A stretch of DNA of 54,205 nucleotides. Origin: Phallusia fumigata (lineage: Eukaryota > Chordata > Ascidiacea > Phlebobranchia > Ascidiidae). How positions within the stretch are numbered: the first letter of the stretch is position 1; every line of letters begins with the position of its first letter. The notes under the pieces were generated by a model. It made no database searches. It had not been told where the DNA came from and saw nothing but the letters and a program-made list of their open reading frames with translations. Shown here one piece after another: positions 45,352 to 54,205 of this stretch. Both the position numbers and the translations under genes were made by a program. The DNA lies in the NCBI GenBank assembly GCA_008931825.1, contig QXVZ01022877.1:1-54205 (forward strand), in the 5' to 3' direction.

Positions 45352-48300
45352 TCAACTTTTTAACTGCAATTGGTTCAATTCAAGCAGTAAAGAGTCTTCG
45401 GTTTTTAGTTTTTCGATTTGATTCTTTTCCAACGGTTTTCCTTGTGCCTGTTGCTGCTTTAACTTCTCGATCGCCTGGAGTTTCTGAATAACAAGAAATT
45501 TTAGTTGAACGTTATGGCTGTTGCAAGCTTAAACATCCAACACAATCGTACCTTCTTTAAATTTTTAATTTTTTTGTCGTTTGGATTTGCCGACTCGCTT
45601 GTCGGGGGTGGTACAGACGCATCAGTTAAAAGATACTTCGCCATTTGCACAACGTCCTGCTGTTCGTGGGAGAGGTTAGAAGGTGGAGCGCTCGTCTTTT
45701 TCTTATTGTCGCGCTTCTTTTTATTTTTCTGTGCAGTTTTCGAATGGCTTTCTGGAGTAACAGGAGTATCGTCGTCTTGCAAGAAGCGATCCTACACAAA
45801 AAGGACATCTTTTTAAATACGGTTCCTAACTTACGCTTCGGGAATTTTCGGGAAAATTAACATTTTTACTCGATCGTAACTTGAATCTATTTCACACAGA
45901 CAGCCGGAGTTGGCTGAGGGAAAGTCTTTGCCAGAGACATGACAAACCTTCGCCGCTGTGTAATCAGCTTTTCCTCTGGCGTGAGGTGGAATGTACGCAG
46001 TTGGTTTTTCGGCATTCACTTTGCTTATGAGAGCACTTTTCGAAACATCCTTGATAACAGGAACTGGATAGGTTCCCTCTGGTTTCGGTTGCCACAAAAC
46101 CTGATGCAGTTCTGTACTCACGCCCTCTTCATACAGCATCCCGTCTACACGTAATTGTTGGATGAGTGCCGTTTTTTTTCGTGGAATGCACGCACAGGCA
46201 AAAGCGCTCAGTTAAACTATTTTGTTAGTGCCACAACAACTGTTGTTTGTGCCAAGTATTGTCAAAAATACTTAATTGATTTAACATGACGTCAGTAAAC
46301 ATTAAAACAACACGGTCTAAAATGGTAATAACTAAAGTTAAGCTGTGGTAAATTTTCATTCAAATATTGCTGTTTTTAATACTCAGTCTGGATACTTTTT
46401 AATACATGGTATTAATAATAATATTTTTCAATTACAATCAAACACTGTTTAGTCAGGCTTGCAAGATGTTTAACATTTTACATTGCTTGTGAAAATCTCA
46501 AATAAAGACCCTGGTGCGGATGTTAATGATATACATTTTGAAATAGATGTGTACTTACTCTTTGTATAGTTAGATATCAGTCGATGGGATTTTTTTTACT
46601 TGATGGAAGATTTAGCAAATCCCCATTACTAACTTGTGTGTAAAAGTCCTACCTAAATAGTGCCACAGCTTGTAGCCATTGCTAACTCTTAGCCTTGGTG
46701 CAGTAGTGGCTGTCAGGAAATGAACACCGTCACTACACCACTCAAAATATGTGGTGTCAGGCGAAGTATATTGTGATACTTGCTTCTTTCGCTCACAGTC
46801 CCAGATTTCAATGTTGCCACGAAGATTGCCAAATCCAGCTAAAACCAATAGATTGCCCTGAAAACAAATAAGGTTCTCATAATTAGTTTTTAAAAGTTGA
46901 CACCAATTAGAAGCAACAGCAACAGTCATTGTTTCAACTGTGACCACACACTATAAAACTAAATCATTTTTCTGTTACAGATATAGCATACAAGCAGACC
47001 AGAAATGGCAGTACTCGGCAATTTACCCTTAAAACTTTATATTATACAACTTTCCAGTTACCTGGGGATTGTAGAAACACTCATTCTTTGGAGTTGGACT
47101 GAATTCAAAGATCATGTTACATTTTCTGTTAAATATACATGCCTTCGCTGGCATGAAACCAAAGACAACACAAAACTGACTGGAATTCGGGGACCACTGA
47201 GCATCATAGATTGGACCCTTCTTCGCTGCAGTAAAATGTTTTTGGTTAATAGCACAACGTTGAAGCTGGGCAAAAAAAACTCAAAATACACTTACACAAG
47301 CTGACTATTGCAGTTTCCCCGGAGGCTGACATGTAATGAAGAGACTGCTCTCCATAGTAAGATTCACCAGTTGTATCAACATCTACTGTAGTTTTCACAA
47401 GTAGCTCAGTGCCCCTGTTGTTCCATAGGATATTTACCTAAATGTAATCTACTATCAATATTCATAGACTGATGACCAATCATGATAATTCTTACACTGT
47501 CAGCTTTAAAAAAGCTTTTGTTGGCAATGACTTCATCTGCAGAAAACTTAGGGTACTCGAAAACCCTGACTGAAGATGGTGCACCTTTAGAACCCCTTAT
47601 AAAGCAAGCGATTCTATGTGGAGGTCGGGAGTTTGGGGAAACTTCAAATTGCTCTAACTTGTCAATATGCATTTTCTCGACAATTTTGCCTGAAGCAAAA
47701 CACACAAATTTAATGTAAAACATCCAGGAGATAACAATTGCATTTTTAAAACATACCAAAATTTTTGTCTTGAAAAAAATGAGCACTGCTTCCTACAAGC
47801 CGTCCAAAGGTAGATGTTCCTTTCAACCAAACTGGTCGCCAGCAGGTTTTCTTCTTTTGCACGTAACTAAAAACACATTCACCATTTTCGGTGCTCCATA
47901 ACTTGCAGTTGTTGGAACCAGAAGGATTTTCTTTTGTCACTAATTAAAACCGCATAACAATAAGATGGCAAAATATGAGGATTATACACACATATAACAG
48001 ACCTGCATATGGCTCCCATGTACATAAAAGGTCCCCCAATGGTGAAAAGGAGACATCATAAGCTCGGGGAACCATCACAGATTGCATTATCGATTGGGTT
48101 GATGGGCGATATACAAATATGCTGTAAATCAATAATTTCTATGCTAATATATAGGATAAAAGGAGTGCGTCACAGCAACCTACTTAACACCATCACACCA
48201 AACAAAGATGTCCCCATCTGATGAAAATGCAATAATTTTTGTGGGTTTCTCACACAACCTAAAAACAAAGAAATGTATTAAGTTTTGTAATAGAATGAAA

Positions 48301-48762
48301 TCCATGCTCTTGGTCGTGTGTCATCTAATTTAACCCTCCAAATAGACAATTCTATACAAGATTAAGAGCAAAAAATTCTAACATGTAGCAGTACCAATAC
48401 ATACTTGTTTTGAACGATCAACTTTTTGTTTGTTGGACACCATTCCTTCAGTGAAAGACCTTCACTGCCCCGCACTGTGGCATGAAAATAAGAAGAAATG
48501 TCACAGCATACTTTAAACTAGCCGACTACAGTGACTGCAGTCATGATCTTAAGTTCAAAAGTTTTTAAACTTTTTAAAGGTTGGGTCGTTAAAGATTTTT
48601 GCTATGTTTTAGTCTTAAGATTTTTTGCTTTGTTTGTAGTCTAGAACTTTTTTATATTCTGTAGTTTTACTAAAAATTAAAAAGTTCTAGACTAAAAATT
48701 AAGCAAAATATTACAGTTTAGAGTAAGTGGTAAGTACACTCACCGACAAACAAAGGTAGCAT
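45352..48762 (-). CDS. EIF2A: Eukaryotic translation initiation factor 2A, 12 exons
   Basis: Exons in order: 48744-48762, 48405-48474, 48184-48258, 48003-48121, 47757-47939, 47496-47689, 47296-47437, 47062-47225, 46653-46857, 45948-46144, 45552-45791, 45352-45483. They sum to 1740 bases, 579 residues (human 585), with consistent phases. EIF2A is a WD-repeat beta-propeller protein that can deliver initiator tRNA to the 40S subunit independently of eIF2. Family hallmarks are VRGSEGL at the start, IRGSKGAPSSVRVFEYP, ANKSFFKAD, ESYYGEQSLHYM, VLAGFGNLRGNIEIWD and APRLRVSNGYKLWHY. The C-terminal tail is Lys-rich and helical (DKKIKNLKKKLQAIEKLK, then KPLEKNQIEKL). The first exon holds only six codons plus one base. 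The gene is divergent from the C1orf198 homologue. Confidence 0.95.
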
Positions 48763-49252
48763 TCTATCCAACGTTCAACAAAATCTTTATAGGCTACGGC
48801 AAAACTTTCGATTCGACTGTCCCATGTGTGAAATCGTCATGGTTCATTGCCAACAATACTTTTTTCTCTAAGTTGTTAGGGCAGGTTGACAACCCTTGTT
48901 AATTTAACTGAATGTCGATAATATTTTTTTGCATTTTTAACAGATAAAGTCCAGTACATTTGGTCCAAATATGTCGATTTGGAGGATTTTGCTGAAAATG
49001 GAATAAATAAACTGATGTTAAAAATGACTGTGTGAAATACTTTGTTTTCACCCATGCACCATACACAGCATGCATTTTAATTTTTTAATGTACCTGGTTA
49101 TATAATGTATGTTGATTGAAGTTCGTTACCATTACCAATTCAGCGCAGTCGAGTGCTTGAGTCGTTTTGTTTGCATTTAGTTGCGTTACGCTATCAAGAT
49201 TAGCACTAAAACTTAGGGAGGTGAATGTATTGGCAGGTCCTGTTCGGGTATA
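48763..49252. promoter_or_regulatory. Shared divergent promoter region, EIF2A / C1orf198 homologue
   Basis: The start codons of the two outward-facing genes are 490 bases apart, so both promoters and 5' leaders must fit here unless leader introns extend further. No canonical TATA element is obvious. Bidirectional regulation is inference. Confidence 0.5.
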
Positions 49253-52200
49253 ATGGCTATCTGGACAAATGACACCCGAAAAATGGACCGTGTAGATCAG
49301 TACTTCGCCTCGATTAACCCGATGGCGGCCAAAATAATTGAATCAAAGAAAAGGGTGATTAAATCTTTTACGCAAGGTGGGCAAAATGTGCAGTAATGTT
49401 CTAACTTCTTTATATTATTACATACTTGCACACAGGTGAATGGAAAAAGCTGTCCGTAGCTGAGCAAGAAAATGCAATCAATAGAAGTATTATTCTACCA
49501 GAAGCTACTTCTAGGTACCTTTGCATAAAAATCCTTTGCATAAAAGATTTGCGATAGTGTCAAAGTCTATTTTGTTTCATAAAAAAAAACACTTTGTTTT
49601 GAATTAGAGTTGCAGATTTTTCCTCTGTTTTTTCTTTCTGTGCGGTTTATTTACACTTTTTGGTCAAAAGGTGTCTTCCGAATTTCCCTAAATTTTTCAA
49701 CTGATACATTGGCATCTTTACAGTAAATAAACATTTATACACAGTAAATTTAAACAAATCAATATTTTGTAAAGTAAGTTACCTAAAACTTACATATTTT
49801 ATAAGTTAGCAAAGTATGTAAAATTATCTTGAACGTTTTGGCTAACTTCGCTCGTTTTAAATCTTTTTAACACCCAAGACATTTTTTTCTCTCAGTGACA
49901 TGTTGATTAAAAGTACTAATTAAAATGTAAGAATATTTAACTGCAATAAAATGTGATAAATTAGTTTTGACCATTAAACCATGGCAATTGTACATGTAAT
50001 GGCAACATGGAGAATGTCACCCCTCTAGTCTGATAATGGATAAAAATGTAATTTGATCGCATCTTCCTAAGTTTTTATTTTAAAACCTTACCCCATCCAA
50101 ACATTTTGCGGTCCATTTGACTTTTTCATTTAGATACAAGTCAACACCAGCAGTTGCTCTACCAGAATATTGCAAATCAGTGTTTCCAAGCATGAATGTA
50201 AATACAGGCCAAGAGGTTGTAAAAAACTCTGAAGAAAAAGTATGTCATCAATTGAAATTGTCATGTTATGCACCTTTTGTTGATGAGAAAAACTGTTAAT
50301 TTTTGTCAATCATTTTTAAGGAGGAGTGGCAGGATGAACATTCTTCTCCATTTTCTTGGGAAACAAAGAGCCAAATGAATATGACTCTTCCCCCTAGCAA
50401 ACCTATAACAACCTTCAATTCTGGTCAGTCAAGTCTTACATTTGTTTTGAGTAAAATAAGGTTCCCACATCATTAATAATTGTAAACAGTTGATGAAAAA
50501 AACAACTCCGCTCAAGAAAAAAAGAATGAAGATGATCATCCTAAAGAAAATGAACTACCTAACCCACCCGAAAAGACTGAAGAAAAAGTGTTAAACAGTG
50601 TAATTTCATCCACACAACACAAAATAGTCCCATCTAAAGTCAATCCTCAAACAATGTAGGCAGTTTTGTTCTAAAATGTTGATTTTTGTAACCTCTTGTG
50701 AGCTGTATTTACTGTTCTGTGTTTTTGCAGATCTGACAAACCAGTGGTTACTAGGCAACCTCTTCGACACATTGATTCACCTCCAGATGAGGTACAAAAC
50801 TTAGTTTTTTTTCGATTTAGTTTTGTTATGAACCCTGTAAAAATAGTACCAGTCAACAACCTTTAGGATTAAATGTAGGAACAAATACCCTTTACAGATG
50901 TTCATTCTATTTTGGCAGACTGACCAAGTGTTGTGTGAATTTATTTTAGAAGTTTGAATGTAGTGAAAGTGAGCTATCAAAGCAGAAGTATGGGTTAATT
51001 AGTGGGGAACGAAAGAAGACAAGCATTCCTATAAAACCCATGCTAACTTCGAGGATAAATCCTAGATCTTCACTCACACTGGACGGTAAGGTTGTTTAGA
51101 TAGTTTACTGTGCTTGACATTGTCGATTTCAATCAATTTTGTGGTACCATTTCACAATGTTACAGAATTTGAAGTTATTGTAATTTTATCATGTGGTTTC
51201 TGACTTTGCGTTTTAGTTGTTGCATGTCATTAGTGTTGTTTTACTGTTGGAAAAACTTGTAGATGAGGAAGAAATACATTCAGTTCCAAAAGATGCAGGT
51301 AAAACGTGTTTGTTGCAGCAGATTTCACTTGACCAAGCTAGCATGGCTGCTTTTCTGCTTCCTTTAGTTAGTAGCTGGCATTTTAAGTCTGTTGTTTTTC
51401 TTCTCGTTTAAAATTGGCTTAAAACCTCTTATTTCTTGCTGAAATTTCTGTGAGACTGAAGGATTGGAAGATATGTTTATGTGTGGTATTCTTTGCAACA
51501 TTTGGTGTATTTGCAAAGCAAATTATGCATGCTTTTGGCAAAATCATGTACCGATTTAAGCCAAATTTGTGAAATGCATGAAGCTGCGTGTTTACTGCAA
51601 AGCAGACCTAGTTTCAATGTCAAGCCAATTTCATTTGTGAATAATTTATTTTAGTAGATAAAAATTTGTGCAAAGACTAGAATTACTGTTGTGCAAATAA
51701 CTCACCTGAGGTTAATTTTGACTCTTTTGATAGTTGTAAAACTGATTGGTTTTCTAATGTAAAGTGAAACAATGTTCATTACTCTTCATAAAATTTTATG
51801 TTTGGTAAAGTGTTCTGTCAACAACACTTATCGGTGGTGCAGATATTTTTACTAATGCTGATTATGTAAAAGCTATCTGCCTCTTAATGTAATAAACTGT
51901 ACCAAAACAACTTTGAATATGCTAGGAGCAATACGGAACTTGGAAGTTGCCATGAGAGAGGAGGAGGTACGCAAGAAAAGTCTTAAGCAGCTTGACGGAC
52001 CAAAATCCATCAAGAAAATGCAGTATGAGGTGAAAAACTCTTAGGCAGCAAGAAAATATATTTTTAGAGAATATAAATGTTTGTCTTGTTTTTTAATTTT
52101 CTTTTTTGGGTTCAATCCAACAAAGACATGTGAAAGCTCGTCAAGCATCTCATCTAAGAGTGAGAATGATCCTGTAGAAGATGCTCCATTGCTTAAAGGA

Positions 52201-52887
52201 AAAAAGCGCATTGAAGATGTAAGTTTTCAGTTAATTCTCATTGAAAATTTAATTGCATCATCAATCTATAATGAATCTGTTAATCGGTAGTGGGGATGCA
52301 CTTTTGGGCAATAAAAGTGTTAAATTAAACAGGTTGGCCATTCAAGTATCATGGGAATGGATAAACCCTTATTAATTCTAAAAATTGGTCCTGATTGGCA
52401 GGGCTAGAAAAATTTCCCGGGAAGCCAACGAAAATTTCCCGCCAATTTTCAGCAAATCCCATAAGTTCCTATATGTAACAGGAATATTAAACTAATGGAT
52501 GTTACAATAACAAAAAATTTCCTGTGAGTAGGACTAATTTCCCGGGGTGGAGCTTCCCCATTTCCCCACTTTTTCCCACCATGCTGATTGGACCAAAAAA
52601 CTTTTTTGTTACATTGAAACGACACAAATTTCCTGTCGTTAAGTGGCCCACCAAATAATTTGCGAATCGCAAGTGGCCCTGTGGCTGAAAATGTTGGACA
52701 CCCTGATTTAGAGAAAGGTCTTCTTTACACATGACATTGCCCAATTGAGTTCTGACTCTCAAGATGCTTATTACAACAACTCTTTAGCTAAAATTCCTCC
52801 TTTTTGAACACATCTAAATGCCTTGTTATATATTTTCAGAATGCAGCTGTTCGCAAATCAGGATTTGACTTTCTAGACAATTGGTAG
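49253..52887 (+). CDS. C1orf198 homologue, uncharacterised protein, 11 exons
   Basis: Exons 49253-49376, 49436-49514, 50134-50239, 50321-50423, 50490-50655, 50731-50791, 50950-51085, 51263-51298, 51926-52029, 52126-52218 and 52840-52887 give 351 residues with consistent phases; the human protein is about 327. Three blocks match the vertebrate family: QYFASINPMAAKIIESKK with GEWKKLSVAEQENAI near the start, EEWQDEHSSPFSWETKSQM around 103-121, and the C-terminus KSGFDFLDNW. Between them the sequence is polar, Lys/Glu/Ser-rich and probably disordered. The molecular role of C1orf198 is not established, so none is assigned. The acceptor of exon 10 is less certain than the others. Confidence 0.88.
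52399..52576 (+). repeat. Dispersed repeat CAGGGCTAGAAAAA family, copy 2
   Basis: Near-identical to 37239-37425, in the same orientation, within the last intron of the C1orf198 homologue. A downstream block to ~52705 ends in GTTGGACACCCTG, whose CCCTG mirrors the CAGGG start, suggesting a larger transposon of unknown class. Confidence 0.8.
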
Positions 52888-53620
52888 TATTTCATGGAAA
52901 TTGAAATTACAATGTAATATTATGTGTATGTTGTCAGCCAATGTAAAATTCACATAGTGGGTTGGAGATTATTCTCCTTTTGTGCAAGATTTTCATTTCT
53001 TTGCAAACAAATCGGTGCATCGAGACTGCAGTTATGTAGCAATATAAATTTATTCTTATTTTTTTATTAGATAAATTATTTGCCTGTGACTTACTTCATA
53101 TCAGTACAATCAGTTTTAGTGTTTTACCTATGTTTTGCCCTCCATAATATCTGTGTATTTATTTTTAATTTCACAGATGACGTTTTTTTATGCACAGAAG
53201 AAAAACCAAATGGTTTGTTTTATCCTACCCTGGACCGTTTCCTTTTTAACATACATAATACCTTGTTTAGCTGCCATATGGTATACAATTTGATGTCACG
53301 ACGTGAATGCGGGTAATTTTTTAACATAGTGGTTAAGTGAACGTAAAACGTAGGTTTCAAAGGAGTATTTTACATCTACTTTTTGGCTCCATCCTTACCA
53401 AAGTGTTTAACAATCACATAATGCAGGTCGGCAGCTCCAAAACACAGAAGTCGAAAATTCTATGCATGTGCGTTAAATAATACCTTCGCATACCTTGCGA
53501 ATCTATTTTTTGGGCGATTTAAGTTTTTTCCGCCTAGTTTGTTTGCTTGTGTGTTTGCAGGTAACGATGTAAGTTCATCCCAATAAACGTCAATCATTTG
53601 TGTTCCATTCAGCGTTGTAC
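52888..53620. other. 3' flank of the C1orf198 homologue, no further gene seen
   Basis: AT-rich sequence with a 78-codon plus-strand frame (53080-53316) that has no supporting features. It presumably includes the 3' UTR of the upstream gene. Confidence 0.45.
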
Positions 53621-53627
53621 ACAAGTC

Positions 53628-53993
53628 TTAATTTCCAAGTTGAAGCACCTTTTTCGTTTGTAACGAAATTTTGATCTTGATGGGCAAAGTAACATACTCC
53701 GCCTTAACAGGCCGGGTGTGGACAATGTCCATTGGGATTCTTTTCTTCTTAGGAGAGACTGGTCCCGAAAATTCGACAGACCGGTCATGTGTACGACTAA
53801 TTTTACGCTCGTCTGAAAACTGAAAACAGGGTAATTGTGAGTACCGAGTGAATGTGGTGTACACACCAATCTTGTTTGGGCTCAACGGGTCACACCGTTC
53901 ACTGGGAACCAACGCAAGACCCAATAAATTTATTATGCCCGTTAAAGGAATTGTATTACGGAGACCTCTGCGTACATTTCCGCCAGTCTGTCG
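53628..53993 (-). CDS. Terminal exon of an unrecognised gene, 5' part outside the window
   Basis: The minus frame is open for about 120 codons from 53993 to the stop at 53628 and looks like real protein: RGLRNTIPLTGIINLLGLAL, PSERCDPLSPNKIGVYTTF, SDERKISRTHDRSVEFSGP, PKKKRIPMDIVHTRPVKAE. An acceptor-like AG at 53988 opens the frame, and a transposon fragment begins just upstream (53998), as expected inside an intron. A basic PKKKR cluster could be a nuclear signal. The family is not recognised. Confidence 0.45.
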   Translation of the reverse strand, partial: RQTGGNVRRGLRNTIPLTGIINLLGLALVPSERCDPLSPNKIGVYTTFTRYSQLPCFQFSDERKISRTHDRSVEFSGPVSPKKKRIPMDIVHTRPVKAEYVTLPIKIKISLQTKKVLQLGN

Positions 53994-53997
53994 TTAT

Positions 53998-54205
53998 TTA
54001 TTATGGGTCCCCTTCCATGAAGGGGACACGTATTGTTTTTACTCTGTTTTTTTTCTGTCTAACGCGAGATTGTTCCCACGTTTTGGTCATGAAGGAGTTG
54101 TCCAAATTTTTTCAAGTTTTCACACATGTTAGATATGTATCTGAAGTTGTGCACTGTCAACTTTTTACCCCAATTCCCCCATCGGTTCACCCACAGGCCC
54201 CCAAA
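53998..54205 (-). repeat. Dispersed repeat, reverse copy of the 15.3-kb element, cut by window end
   Basis: It begins TTATGGGTCCCCTTCCATGA and reads GGGGACACGTATTG, AACGCGAGATTGTTCCCACG and ttgtgcactgtcaactttt, each the complement of blocks in 15313-15516. The element continues past the window edge. Confidence 0.8.

Noticed and set aside
53080..53316. Plus-strand frame of 78 codons downstream of the C1orf198 homologue
   Set aside because: No domain, no splice evidence and position in the likely 3' UTR; composition is typical of AT-rich noncoding DNA.
1..54205. CRISPR arrays, operons with Shine-Dalgarno sites or other prokaryotic features
   Set aside because: Spliced animal genes, poly(A) signals and eukaryotic transposons rule out a prokaryotic reading; no regularly spaced direct repeats of CRISPR type are present.

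Overview
The window is eukaryotic nuclear DNA, AT-rich, with compact multi-exon genes (many introns of about 50-400 bases), GT-AG splice sites, AATAAA signals and many small transposon relics. The proteins are clearly animal (SMC2, EIF2A, PSMD14, a riboflavin transporter, a ZIP zinc transporter, EEF1AKMT2, a C1orf198 homologue). Gene density, short introns and splice-acceptor-like sites just before several start codons suggest a tunicate such as Ciona; this is inference. A single N at 15113 indicates a draft assembly.

Layout. 1-2.7 kb: no gene seen, one tRNA-derived SINE-like element. 2.7-7.8 kb (minus): a 13-exon gene for an ~854-residue protein with Tudor-like modules and a C2HC zinc finger, not recognised by name. 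8-12.6 kb: a transposon-rich interval (LINE tail, hAT elements with target-site duplications, a dispersed repeat). 12.6-14.1 kb (plus): intronless ZIP8/14-type metal transporter. 16.1-17.0 kb (minus): intronless PSMD14/Rpn11. 17-22 kb: no convincing gene, several repeats including a 64-base tandem array. 22.3-24.1 kb (plus): six-exon SLC52A riboflavin transporter. 24.5-25.5 kb (plus): three-exon EEF1AKMT2. 25.9-40.2 kb (minus): complete 24-exon SMC2. Inside SMC2 intron 1, on the opposite strand (36.6-38.9 kb), lies a gene for a membrane C-type lectin with two ITIM-like tyrosine motifs. 42.3-43.6 kb (minus): a coding-like but unresolved, unrecognised gene. 45.35-48.76 kb (minus): 12-exon EIF2A, divergent from 49.25-52.89 kb (plus), an 11-exon C1orf198 homologue. 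53.6-54.0 kb (minus): last exon of an unrecognised gene leaving the window.

The exon models were assembled by hand from reading frames and splice sites. For the Tudor gene, SLC52A, EEF1AKMT2, SMC2, EIF2A, the C1orf198 homologue and the nested lectin from its first visible methionine, the codon phase is consistent at every junction and the coding length is a multiple of three. Most genes are housekeeping (chromosome condensation, translation, proteasome, metal and vitamin import) and do not form one pathway. The most unusual item is the inhibitory-type lectin receptor nested in SMC2.
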